From Chloroflexota bacterium (GTDB lineage Bacteria > Chloroflexota > Dormibacteria > Dormibacterales > Dormibacteraceae): a stretch of DNA of 64,000 nt. The notes below the pieces were generated by a model, which was given only the letters and a program-made list of their open reading frames with translations, had not been told where the DNA came from and did no database searches. This document shows, one piece after another, positions 44,479-53,568 of the stretch (its first letter is position 1; every line of letters begins with the position of its first letter). The position numbers and the translations under genes were made by a program. The stretch covers positions 25,948 through 89,947 of the forward strand of contig VBFH01000028.1 in the NCBI GenBank assembly GCA_005883575.1. Reading direction: 5' to 3'.

Positions 44479-45438
44479 TTGCTCGACGATCCGGTCCTGG
44501 TCGACGACTGGCATCCGGTGGCTCGGGTCGAGGAACTTGTGGGCGGAGGCCCGATCGGCGTCCGGCTGCTCGGCGAGGACGTAGTGGTCTGGCGATCGGG
44601 CGAGCAGGTGTTCGCGTGGCGCGACCTGTGCGTCCACCGCGGCACGCGCCTCTCGCTGGGACGCATCGTGGAAGGAGCTCGGCTCGAGTGTCCCTATCAC
44701 GGCTGGACCTACGGGGTCGATGGGCGGTGCGTGCTGATGCCGGCGCACCCCGAGCAGACGCCGCCGGCCAAAGCTTGCGTGACCGTGTTCCGCGCACGAG
44801 CCGAGTACGGGGTCGTATGGGTCACCCTCGGCAAGGGCTCCGGCAATCTTCCACGCTTTGAGCTGCTCGACCAGCCTGGACACCAGGTGCTGATGGCCGG
44901 CCCGTATCGGGTCCGCGCGAGCGGGCCGCGCGTGGTCGAGAACTTCCTCGACGTCGGACACTTCCCGTTCGTGCACGAGGGCATCCTCGGCGACCGGGCA
45001 CGGCCAGAGATCGCCGACTACGACGCGGTCGTCAACGCTGACGGCGTGCTGGCGACGGGCGTAAAGGTCTACCAGCCCGATCCGTACGCGACCGGCCACG
45101 GCTCCACCGTCACCTACACCTACCGCGTGCATCGCCCGCTCTCGGCGTCGTTCATCAAGCACGGCGAGCACTCTTTTGGAATGCTGCTGTCCGTGACGCC
45201 GCACGAAGCGGTGGACAGCTCGGCGTGGATGTGGATGGCGATGAACTACGAGCCGGAGTCAGAGATGATCGAGTTCCAGGACCGGATCTTCGCCCAGGAC
45301 CGGCCCATCCTCGAGTCGCAGCGGCCGGAGCTGCTGCCGCTGGACCTGCAGGCGGAGCTGCATCTACGCAGCGATCGGACGGCGATCGCCTATCGCCGGT
45401 GGCTGCGCCAGCTCGGTGTGCGAACCGGGGCCTCCTAG
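44479..45438 (+). CDS. Rieske-type aromatic ring-hydroxylating oxygenase
   Basis: CVHRGTRLSLGRIVEGARLECPYHGWTYGVDGRCVLMPAH; NFLDVGHFPFVHEGILG (mononuclear Fe site); TTG start. Confidence 0.9.
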   Translation: MLDDPVLVDDWHPVARVEELVGGGPIGVRLLGEDVVVWRSGEQVFAWRDLCVHRGTRLSLGRIVEGARLECPYHGWTYGVDGRCVLMPAHPEQTPPAKACVTVFRARAEYGVVWVTLGKGSGNLPRFELLDQPGHQVLMAGPYRVRASGPRVVENFLDVGHFPFVHEGILGDRARPEIADYDAVVNADGVLATGVKVYQPDPYATGHGSTVTYTYRVHRPLSASFIKHGEHSFGMLLSVTPHEAVDSSAWMWMAMNYEPESEMIEFQDRIFAQDRPILESQRPELLPLDLQAELHLRSDRTAIAYRRWLRQLGVRTGAS

Positions 45439-45474
45439 GAGTTACTTAACGCCGCTAAATGCGGGTGGGCGGTG

Positions 45475-45756
45475 GCAAAATTCCGCACCGCCCTGGTCGG
45501 CATCGAAGGATTCAGCGAGGTCATCCGCGACGCAGAAGCTCTCGACCTGGACGAGGTGGTCGTTCGCCAGCGACATCTACGCCGACGCCGAAAGGTTGAA
45601 CGAGGCCTTCAAGGAGATGCTCGAGCTGGATCGCATGGAGGCGGGCCGCACGGTGCTCGAGGTCGATCGGGTCGACATCAACGACCTCGTTTGACAGCGT
45701 CCCCGGCCAGGGTTCCGAGTTCCACTTCACGCTGCCGTTCAAGGCGCGGCCAACGC
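45475..45756 (+). pseudogene. Remnant of a sensor histidine kinase
   Basis: KFRTALVGIEGFSEVIRDAEALDLDEV (frame 1) / FASDIYADAERLNEAFKEMLELDRMEAGRTVLEVDRVDINDLV* (frame 2) / PGQGSEFHFTLPFKA (kinase C-terminal end); HATPase body missing. Confidence 0.75.
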
Positions 45757-45825
45757 AGGAAATGAGGTCGTCGCCAGACCCTAGCCCTGTCGTTCTACGG
45801 GTGAACCCGTCGAGCGCAGCCGCCG

Positions 45826-46083
45826 TTACTTGGCGCCGGATCCCTTGCGCAGGTCGCCACCGATCCCTTCGAAATGTGCGGCGATCGTATGGATCTGGTC
45901 TCTCGTCACCCCATGGGCGATCGTGCCCTCTTCGAGCGCATCACCGATGCCCCTCAACCGGTCCCGGATCGACGCCATCTCCTCGTGCGGATTGGGCGGG
46001 CTCTCCTCGGCGGTTATGTTCTTGACCAGGCCGGCGATCCGCTCCAATTGGTTGGCGATCTCGTTCCTGTCGTCGTCAGCCAT
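45826..46083 (-). CDS. Small hypothetical protein
   Basis: MADDDRNEIANQLERIAGLVKNITAEESPPNPHEEMASIRDRLRGIGDALEEGTIAHGVTRDQIHTIAAHFEGIGGDLRKGSGAK. Confidence 0.6.
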   Translation of the reverse strand: MADDDRNEIANQLERIAGLVKNITAEESPPNPHEEMASIRDRLRGIGDALEEGTIAHGVTRDQIHTIAAHFEGIGGDLRKGSGAK

Positions 46084-46189
46084 GAAAGGTATGGGCACGG
46101 GCGGAAATCTAACACCCACCGGACAGCCTGTCAGGTCCAATTTTTCGAGCCGAGCGCTCCGGCGCCTCTAGGCGCAAGATTTCGCCTGA

Positions 46190-49000
46190 ATGGCAGGTTC
46201 GGACGGGCTCTCGAAGCGGGAGCTCGAGGTCGCAAGGCTGGTGGCGGCCGGTCTGACCAACCGGCAGATCGCCGAGCGCCTCTTCATCGCCGAGAGGACC
46301 GCCGAGGGGCACGTCGAGCGGATCCGCGACAAGCTCGGTTTTTCGTCCCGAGCCCAGGTCGCGGCCTGGGTCGCCGCTTCCAGTGCTGCGCCGGTGGACG
46401 GCTCGCCTGCCGCAGCCATCGCCAGCCCGGGCAACATAGTCGTCTTCCTGCTCACCGACCTCGAGGGCTCAACCCGAGCCTGGGAAGGCAAACCCATGGC
46501 GATGAGAGAAGCCATGGCCAGGCACGACTCCATCATCTCCAGCTGTGTCGTGCGCCACCATGGCAGCCAGGTGGAGGCGGGCCGGGAGGCAGACAGCGTT
46601 CTGGCCGCGTTCAAGAACGCGCAGGCGGCAGCTGCGGCAGCGCTTGACATTCAGCGCGACATCGATGCCGCGACGTGGCCGGAAGGCGTGGAGCTCCGGA
46701 TCCGGATCGCGATCCATGCGGGCGAAGCGCAGTTCAGAGGCGGCCACTACTTCGGCCAGGCTCTCAACCGGTGCGCTCGGGTCCTGGGCACGTGCCACCC
46801 GGGCCAGATCGTGGTTAGCAGGGCGGCGCAGGAGCTGCTCGCGGACGAGCTACCTGCCGGCTCCGATCTGTGGGATCTGGGCTTCCACGGCCTGAAAGAC
46901 CTCAAACGGCCAGAGCACATCTTTCAGCTTGTCGATCTTCAACGCGCTGTGCACTTTCCGCCGCTGCGCTCGCTGCCCTACGAGCGGACCAACGTACCGA
47001 TCCAGGCGACCACGTTCGTGGGCCGCATGGAGGACATCAGCCAGCTGAAACTGCTCGAGGCCGAGTCCAAGCTCGTCAGCCTCGTCGGTCCCGGCGGTTG
47101 CGGAAAGACGCGGCTGGCGCAGGAGCTCGCGACACAGCTGGTCGACCACGAGCATCCGGACGGCGTCTGGTTCGCCGACCTCACACCGGTGGGCGATGAA
47201 GGCCTGGTGCCGCGTGCGGTGGCAGCCAGCCTAGAGCTTCCGGAGCAGGTGGGCCGTACCGGGCTGGAAACGATCGTTGACCACTGCCGGCAGCGTCGCC
47301 TCCTGTTGATCCTGGACAACTGCGAGCATCTGATCGATGCTTGCGCGCGGCTGGCACAGGAGCTGATCGGCTCGTGTCCGAACCTGCACCTTATCGCCAC
47401 CAGCCGAGAACCGCTCAAGGTTCCAGGCGAGACGGTCTGGCGGGTCAATCCACTCTCGGTGGCGGACGCAACTCGTTTGTTTCTCGATCGAGCTCACTCC
47501 AGCGCACCCACGCTTGACCTGCCGGAATCGCAGCTGCCTGTCGTGACACGCATATGCGAACGCCTCGATGGAATCCCCCTCGCCATGGAGCTCGCCGCCG
47601 CTCGTGTGCCGATCATGCCGTTGCAGGAGATCCTCGAACGACTTGAAAGCGGACTCGCCCTTCTTGGAGGCGCAAGCCGCACGGCGGCCAGCCGGCAGCA
47701 AACGTTGAACGCGACCATGGACTGGAGCTACGGACTGCTCGAGAAGGAGGAGCAGATCTTGTTCCGGCGTTTGGCGGTGTTCCCTGGCACCTTCTCGCTG
47801 ACGGCCTGCGAGCAGGTGTGCTTTGGGGCAGGGCTGTCAAGGGAGAAGGTCGTCGACCTCTTATGGCAGCTGGTCACCAAGTCCCTTGTATTTGCCGCCG
47901 AGGGCCGGTACCGCTTGCTGGCGACCATCCGTGCATACGCTCTGGAAAAACTGCTGGCGACAGATGACCTCGAGTCCGTGCATTCCCAGCATGCGAATTT
48001 CTATCTGGCGCTGGCGGCCTCGCGGCAGCCAGGCGAATCGGCGGCCTGGCTGGAGCAGCTCGAGGACGATCATGACAACCTGATCGCAGCGCTTCGCTGG
48101 GCGACACGCAGCGATCCTCGATTGGGCGCGCAGCTGTCGGCTGAGCTGTTCCTGTTCTGGCTCCTTCGCGCGCATATCAGCGAGGCGCGGCAGTCGCTCG
48201 ACGACTTGCTGGCGCGCCTGGCAGCTGATGAACCTGCCCGCGCGACGACCCTGCTCAACACCGGTGCGTTCGCGTACGTGGCCGGGGAGTTCGACGCCGC
48301 TCAGCAACGACTCGACCAGGGGCTTGCGCTCTCGAGGTCAGTGGACGACAGGGTGGCGACGATTCGCGGGCTCTTTTACAAGGGTGTGCTCGACAGCGCG
48401 CGAAACCAGCTCGAGAGCGCCCAGCAATCACTCGAAGAGGCACTCCGGCTCAGCCTCGAGATCGACAACCTGCAGTTGGAAGGCGAGGTCCTCCACCAGC
48501 TCGGGATGGTGGCGACGATCAGCGGCAACCTTGATGAGGCCGGCTCACTGCTGCAGCGCAGCCTTGACGTCAGGCGGCGGGCGGGCAGGAAGGATGAGGC
48601 GGGAATGACCCTCGTCTTCCTAGCGGCGGTCTCCTTCGTCCGTGGCGAAGCCACCGCCGCACATGCATTCATCCGGGAGGCTCTCGAAATCGGGCTGTCG
48701 CTGCGGGACAGGCGCTCGGCATGGTCGCTGGATGTCCTCGCGTGCATAAGCGCGGCCGGAGGACACAGCGAGCGGGCGCTGCGCCTTGCCGGCGCGGCAT
48801 CCGCGATGTTTGACGCCACCGGGCAACGGCCTCCTGAGCAGTGGCACCAGTTCACGTCAGCCTTCCTGAATCCGGCGCGGGAACAGCTCGGCGGTGACCT
48901 TGCGCAACATGAGTGGGAAACGGGCCGGACGCTGGCCTTCGAGGAAGCGCTCGGCTACGCCCTCAAGAGCGAGCTGGAGCCAATGGGTGCGCCCTCCTGA
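46190..49000 (+). CDS. Multidomain regulator: N-terminal LuxR HTH + class III nucleotide cyclase-like domain + NTPase + TPR
   Basis: LSKRELEVARLVAAGLTNRQIAERLFIAERTAEGHVERIRDKLGFSSRAQVAAWVA; VFLLTDLEGSTRAW...GREADSVLAAF; LVSLVGPGGCGKTRLAQELA...LLLILDNCEHLIDACARL. Confidence 0.9.
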   Translation: MAGSDGLSKRELEVARLVAAGLTNRQIAERLFIAERTAEGHVERIRDKLGFSSRAQVAAWVAASSAAPVDGSPAAAIASPGNIVVFLLTDLEGSTRAWEGKPMAMREAMARHDSIISSCVVRHHGSQVEAGREADSVLAAFKNAQAAAAAALDIQRDIDAATWPEGVELRIRIAIHAGEAQFRGGHYFGQALNRCARVLGTCHPGQIVVSRAAQELLADELPAGSDLWDLGFHGLKDLKRPEHIFQLVDLQRAVHFPPLRSLPYERTNVPIQATTFVGRMEDISQLKLLEAESKLVSLVGPGGCGKTRLAQELATQLVDHEHPDGVWFADLTPVGDEGLVPRAVAASLELPEQVGRTGLETIVDHCRQRRLLLILDNCEHLIDACARLAQELIGSCPNLHLIATSREPLKVPGETVWRVNPLSVADATRLFLDRAHSSAPTLDLPESQLPVVTRICERLDGIPLAMELAAARVPIMPLQEILERLESGLALLGGASRTAASRQQTLNATMDWSYGLLEKEEQILFRRLAVFPGTFSLTACEQVCFGAGLSREKVVDLLWQLVTKSLVFAAEGRYRLLATIRAYALEKLLATDDLESVHSQHANFYLALAASRQPGESAAWLEQLEDDHDNLIAALRWATRSDPRLGAQLSAELFLFWLLRAHISEARQSLDDLLARLAADEPARATTLLNTGAFAYVAGEFDAAQQRLDQGLALSRSVDDRVATIRGLFYKGVLDSARNQLESAQQSLEEALRLSLEIDNLQLEGEVLHQLGMVATISGNLDEAGSLLQRSLDVRRRAGRKDEAGMTLVFLAAVSFVRGEATAAHAFIREALEIGLSLRDRRSAWSLDVLACISAAGGHSERALRLAGAASAMFDATGQRPPEQWHQFTSAFLNPAREQLGGDLAQHEWETGRTLAFEEALGYALKSELEPMGAPS

Positions 49001-49029
49001 TCGCACGCATCAGCGCCATCATCGGCGGC

Positions 49030-49197
49030 TCAGGCCGGCACGGGCACAGCTGTTTGAAAACGCTGGCGGATTACCTCGGCTGTCGTCGTGTACACCACGT
49101 GCGGGAAGCGCCTCCTCAGGTCTGAGTTGTCGAAGCCTATTGGAGTCGTGTCGCACACGAAAGCGGAGACATACTGTGAATTCGTCGCCGACGCCAT
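49030..49197 (-). CDS. Short uncharacterised ORF (55 aa), below the supplied ORF track cutoff
   Basis: MASATNSQYVSAFVCDTTPIGFDNSDLRRRFPHVVYTTTAEVIRQRFQTAVPVPA*. Confidence 0.3.
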   Translation of the reverse strand: MASATNSQYVSAFVCDTTPIGFDNSDLRRRFPHVVYTTTAEVIRQRFQTAVPVPA

Positions 49198-49268
49198 GGT
49201 TGCCGCCCTCTTGTAACCCGAGCGTGCTACCTGCCGCGAGCCTCAGTCGTTTGCGGCGTGGGCCCGGG

Positions 49269-50270
49269 CTACTGGGCCGGTTTGACTTGCGTTTTCAGGC
49301 CGCGACCCCCTAGAAACGCATCGATCGCCTTCGGGTAATCGTCCAGTCCGAACTGCTGGGTGATCATCGCCTTGCAATCAATCACGCCCTTGACAAGCAG
49401 CGACAGCGCTCGCTCGAAGCTGTGCAGGATCGCCATCGAGCCGATGATCTTGATCTCGTCGTTGTAGACGCGGAAGGGCGAGAAGGTGGCGGTCGCGTCC
49501 GCGTTCGCGACGCCGAACATCAGGAAGGTGCCCCCGCGCGCGACCCTGCGGAGGCCGTCTTCGATCGCAGGAACGACGCCGGTCGCATCGATCACGACAT
49601 CCCACCCGCCCGTGTGGTCGAGCTCGTCGGCCGACAGCGCGACGGCGTCGGCAGCCAGCCGTCGAGCCAGCTCATGCCGGCTCGGGTTCCTCTCCACCAT
49701 GTCAATGCGGCTGGCACCGCTGTGGCGGATCAGCTGGCCCAACAAGAGGCCCATCGTCCCGGCGCCATAGATCAGGTAATCGCCGGCGACTCGCAAGTCG
49801 ACCTGGTCGAGTCCATGCACGGCGCAGGAGAGGGGCTCGACCAGGGCGCCCCAATCGCGCGGAATTTCACCAGGCAGACTGAAGGCGTTCGCGGCGGGCA
49901 CGGCGACGAATTCGGCGCACGCGCCGTTGGCGGTACCGACGCCGATTGCGTTCCAGTTCTCGCAGAGATTGAAATGGCCGGCGCGGCACTGCCGGCATGT
50001 GCCATCGAACAGGGACGGATCCACGGCCACGAAGTCGCCGGTCCGGAGCTTGCTCACGTCGCCGCCGAGCGCCACGACCTCGCCGCAGAACTCGTGGCCC
50101 GGCACGATCGGATAGCGGGTTGGGGCGAACTCACCGCGCAGGACATGGATGTCGGTCCCGCAGATCCCGCACGCGTCGACTTTGACGACGACCTCCCCCG
50201 TTTTGGGTGATGGGTCATCGATCTGCTTGACCTTGAGGTCGTTCGGCCTTTCGATGACGACTGCTTTCAC
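49269..50270 (-). CDS. Zinc-dependent alcohol/polyol dehydrogenase (MDR family)
   Basis: VDACGICGTDIHVLRGEFAPTRYPIVPGHEFCGEVVALG...CRQCRAGHFNLCENW...YLIYGAGTMGLLLGQLI. Confidence 0.92.
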   Translation of the reverse strand: MKAVVIERPNDLKVKQIDDPSPKTGEVVVKVDACGICGTDIHVLRGEFAPTRYPIVPGHEFCGEVVALGGDVSKLRTGDFVAVDPSLFDGTCRQCRAGHFNLCENWNAIGVGTANGACAEFVAVPAANAFSLPGEIPRDWGALVEPLSCAVHGLDQVDLRVAGDYLIYGAGTMGLLLGQLIRHSGASRIDMVERNPSRHELARRLAADAVALSADELDHTGGWDVVIDATGVVPAIEDGLRRVARGGTFLMFGVANADATATFSPFRVYNDEIKIIGSMAILHSFERALSLLVKGVIDCKAMITQQFGLDDYPKAIDAFLGGRGLKTQVKPAQ

Positions 50271-50277
50271 GTGCCCT

Positions 50278-51084
50278 CTATTTGACAGCACCCATGGTGA
50301 GGCCGCGGATCAGCTGCTTCTGGGCAATCCAGCCGGCCAGCAATACGGGCAGGCTGGCCAGGGTGGCCGCGGCGGCGAGCTTGGCGTAGAAGAGACCCCG
50401 GCCGCTGATGAAGCTCACGAGGAACAGCGGCGCTGTGGCCGCCTCTGAAGACGTGAAGTTGACGGCGTAGAAGAACTCATTCCAGCTGAAGATGAGGCAG
50501 ATCAACGAAGTCGCCGCAATGCCAGGGGCGATCAGTGGCACGACGATGCGTAGGATCTCGTGGCGGAACTGCGCGCCATCGACGCGTGCGGCCTCGAATA
50601 GGTCGTGCGGGATCTCGAGCAGGAAAGAACGTAGAAGCCAGACGCCGAGCGGCAGGTTGATCGTGGTGTAGATCAGGGCGAGGGCGAAGATGTTGTCCAG
50701 CAGGTGGAGGTCGCGCGCGAGCAGGTAGAGCGGCACCAGGCTCGCCGCGAACGGCAGGAACCGGGTCGAGATGAAGAAGAAGAGCACGTCGCGCGACCTC
50801 TTCACCGGACGGATCGCGAGCGCGTACGCGGCGGGCAGCCCGAGCGCGACGACCAGGAACGTCGAGAGGATGCTGGCGATCGCTGAGTTGATGAAGTACG
50901 GCGGAAAGTCGCCGGACAGCACGGTCTGAAATTCCTCGAGGGTCGGGGCGAAGAAGATGGTCGGGGGGCTGCTGGCTGCCTGCGGCTCGGTCTTGAGGGC
51001 TTCGAGCCACATCCACAAGACCGGGAAAAAGAACACGAAGACCACGAGCCAGCCGAGCGCCGATTTCAGCAGCTTCGGGCGCAC
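50278..51084 (-). CDS. Carbohydrate ABC transporter permease (MalG-like)
   Basis: RFLPFAASLVPLYLLARDLHLLDNIFALALIYTTINLPLGVWLLRSFLLEIPHDLFEAARVDGAQFRHEILRIVVPLIAPG. Confidence 0.93.
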   Translation of the reverse strand: MRPKLLKSALGWLVVFVFFFPVLWMWLEALKTEPQAASSPPTIFFAPTLEEFQTVLSGDFPPYFINSAIASILSTFLVVALGLPAAYALAIRPVKRSRDVLFFFISTRFLPFAASLVPLYLLARDLHLLDNIFALALIYTTINLPLGVWLLRSFLLEIPHDLFEAARVDGAQFRHEILRIVVPLIAPGIAATSLICLIFSWNEFFYAVNFTSSEAATAPLFLVSFISGRGLFYAKLAAAATLASLPVLLAGWIAQKQLIRGLTMGAVK

Positions 51085-51098
51085 CGCGCCAGTGTCTA

Positions 51099-52001
51099 TC
51101 AGCGTCTCGCCTCGATCTGAAAGATGGAGAAGAGGGTCCGTAGGGCGAGCGTCGCCACGATCGTTGTGATGATCACGGCGACGACGCCGATCGCCGACGC
51201 CTCGCCGATGCTGAAGCCCTGGAAGGCCACGAGATAGAGGAGGAACGGAATGTTGGTCGTGTCCTCTCCGGGACCGCCGAAGGTCAGCATGAAGATCGAG
51301 TCAAACGTCTGCACGACGAACAGCGATCCCAGGAGCGCGCCCAGCTCGATGAACGGCCTGACCAACGGCAGCGTGATCCGCCGAAAGGACTGGATCGCAT
51401 TCGCGCCATCGACCCGCGCAGCCTCCAACACTTCCGGGTTTTGCGATTGGAGCCCGGCCAGGATGATCAGCATCATGAAGGGTGTCCAGCGCCAGACCTC
51501 CACGGTCACGACCGTCACCATGGGGTACTGGTTGACCCAGTCGACACGGCCAAGCCCGAACGGGCTCAACAGATAAGGAAGCAGTCCGAACAGCGGGTTG
51601 AGCAGCGTGTCCTTCCAGATCAAAGCGCCGGCGGTCGGCATGATGAGGAAGGGCGCGATCATCAGCGTGCGCATCAGACCTTTGCCGAAGACCTCCGAGT
51701 TGAGAATCATCGCGACCCCGAGCCCGAGCACGACCGAGATCCCGATCACGGAAATAGTCAGGAGCACTGTGTTCCAGACCGCGATCCTGATGCTCTCGCT
51801 GGTGAAAATCGACCCGTAGTTTTCGAGTCCAGCGAAGCGAAAGCTGCCTGGCTTCAGCAGGTTCCACGAGAAGAAGCTGTAGTAGATCGTCAGCACGAAG
51901 GGGATCTGGGTCACCAGGAAGACGTAGACGAACGCGGGCAGCAAGGGCAGGCGTCGTGCCCACGCCTCGCGGCCGAGCGCGGAGGCGGCGGTCGCCCGCA
52001 C
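51099..52001 (-). CDS. Sugar ABC transporter permease (MalF-like)
   Basis: FVYVFLVTQIPFVLTIYYSFFSWNLL...MLIILAGLQSQNPEVLEAARVDGANAIQSFRRITLPLVRP. Confidence 0.93.
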   Translation of the reverse strand: MRATAASALGREAWARRLPLLPAFVYVFLVTQIPFVLTIYYSFFSWNLLKPGSFRFAGLENYGSIFTSESIRIAVWNTVLLTISVIGISVVLGLGVAMILNSEVFGKGLMRTLMIAPFLIMPTAGALIWKDTLLNPLFGLLPYLLSPFGLGRVDWVNQYPMVTVVTVEVWRWTPFMMLIILAGLQSQNPEVLEAARVDGANAIQSFRRITLPLVRPFIELGALLGSLFVVQTFDSIFMLTFGGPGEDTTNIPFLLYLVAFQGFSIGEASAIGVVAVIITTIVATLALRTLFSIFQIEARR

Positions 52002-52036
52002 GCCTCCGCCCCTGTTTGCGGAGCCGACCAGCGTTG

Positions 52037-53398
52037 CTATGTCTGGTATTTCTTGCCGACGGCGGTCGCGAGCGACTGCGCCTTGGCAATCGCCTGATCC
52101 ACCGTCTGTCCGCCGGCGATCACCTTGGCGAATTCCTGCGAGACCTGGTCGCCCAACTGCTGGAACTCGTCGATGTCGACATACTGGACCCCCACATAAG
52201 GTACCGGCTGAACGGTGGGTTTGGTGACGTCGGCATGGGCGATCGAGTCCACCGTGACCTGAGCGAAAGCGCCGGCCGCCTGCTGGTACTCGGGGATTGA
52301 GTAAGTCGAGGTGCGGGTTCCGGGGGGCACGTGCGCCCAGCCGAGCTTCTGGCCCACGAGCTTGATGTAATCCTTGTTAGTGGCCCAGTCCGCGAAGTTC
52401 CAGGCCGCGTCCTTCTTCTTGCTGCTGGAGGGCATGCCGAGAGCCCACGCCCACAGCCAACCCGACCAATCCTTGACCACGTGCGGCGCAAAGGCATAGC
52501 CGGAGTTTTTGGCCGCGTCGCCTGTGAAGTTGCTGGCGGCCACAGTGGCGTCGTACCACATGGCGACCTTGCCGTTGTTGTAGGCGTTCAGGCACTCGGT
52601 GAAACCGGCGTTGCCGGCGCCCGGTTCGCCGGCCGTCTTGATGAGGTTGATGTAGAAGTTGACGGCCGCCTTGAATTCCGGCTGGTTGAGCTGGGCATTC
52701 CACTTCTCGTCGAACCAGCGCCCGCCGTAAGTGTTGACGACCGTGTCGAGTGGAGCGAGCTGCTCGCCCCATCCGGGCAGGCCGCGCAGGCAGATGCCAG
52801 AAACGCTGGACGTGTTGACGGCCTTGGCGGCGGCCGCGACCTGGTCCCACGTCGGGTGGTCGGGCAGCGTGATGCCCTTGGCCGAGAGCATGTCCTTGCG
52901 GTACATCAGCATCGACGACTCGCCATAGAACGGCACCGCGTAGAGGTTGTTCTGGTAGCTGAGGGCCCCACGGATGCCGGGGATCAGGTCATTCGCGTCG
53001 TAAGACGAGTCCTTGGCGATGTAAGGGCTCAGATTCTCGATCCATCCCTTCTTCGCCCACAGCGGAACCTCGTAGGTCCCGATCGTGAACAGGTCGTAGC
53101 GTCCACTGTTCGCGGCCACGTCCTGCGTGACCTGCTGCCGAAGCTGGTCCTCGGGCAAGGTCACGATCTTCACCGTGATGTCGGAGTGCTTGCTCTGGAA
53201 GTCGGAGACGAGGTTCTTCAGGTCCGCCATCTGCGGGTTGTCGACGGCGGCGATGGTGATCGTCTTTGAACTGCCACCTCCCCCTCCTCCTCCGGCGCCC
53301 GAACATGCGGCGCCGGCCAGGGCAACGATCAACCCGATGGCGGTCGTCGCCACGAGTCGCCATCGTGGGTCTGGAGAACCAAGCTTCCTGTCAGTCAT
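52037..53398 (-). CDS. Extracellular sugar-binding lipoprotein
   Basis: Lipobox LVATTAIGLIVALAGAACSGAGGG; ABC solute-binding protein body with HPTWDQVAAAAKAV, WLWAWALGMPSSSKKKDAAWNFADW. Confidence 0.92.
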   Translation of the reverse strand: MTDRKLGSPDPRWRLVATTAIGLIVALAGAACSGAGGGGGGGSSKTITIAAVDNPQMADLKNLVSDFQSKHSDITVKIVTLPEDQLRQQVTQDVAANSGRYDLFTIGTYEVPLWAKKGWIENLSPYIAKDSSYDANDLIPGIRGALSYQNNLYAVPFYGESSMLMYRKDMLSAKGITLPDHPTWDQVAAAAKAVNTSSVSGICLRGLPGWGEQLAPLDTVVNTYGGRWFDEKWNAQLNQPEFKAAVNFYINLIKTAGEPGAGNAGFTECLNAYNNGKVAMWYDATVAASNFTGDAAKNSGYAFAPHVVKDWSGWLWAWALGMPSSSKKKDAAWNFADWATNKDYIKLVGQKLGWAHVPPGTRTSTYSIPEYQQAAGAFAQVTVDSIAHADVTKPTVQPVPYVGVQYVDIDEFQQLGDQVSQEFAKVIAGGQTVDQAIAKAQSLATAVGKKYQT

Positions 53399-53454
53399 GG
53401 AGAGTCACCCCTTTTTTGCACGAGGCTTGCCGCGCCAAGGCGCGTGCGGACATT

Positions 53455-53485
53455 TGACAACGTTGTCAGAAAGACAACGTTGTCA
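53455..53485. promoter_or_regulatory. Tandem LacI-type operators
   Basis: TGACAACGTTGTCA (53455-53468, perfect 14-bp palindrome) and AGACAACGTTGTCA (53472-53485); lies between divergent ABC operon and lacI-type gene. Confidence 0.8.
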
Positions 53486-53568
53486 TTGATAACACAAATC
53501 GGCTTAGACTTCAACAGGAGAATTTCCAGGCCGACACCCGCCCCCCAGGCGGAGTCAGGAGACGATGG

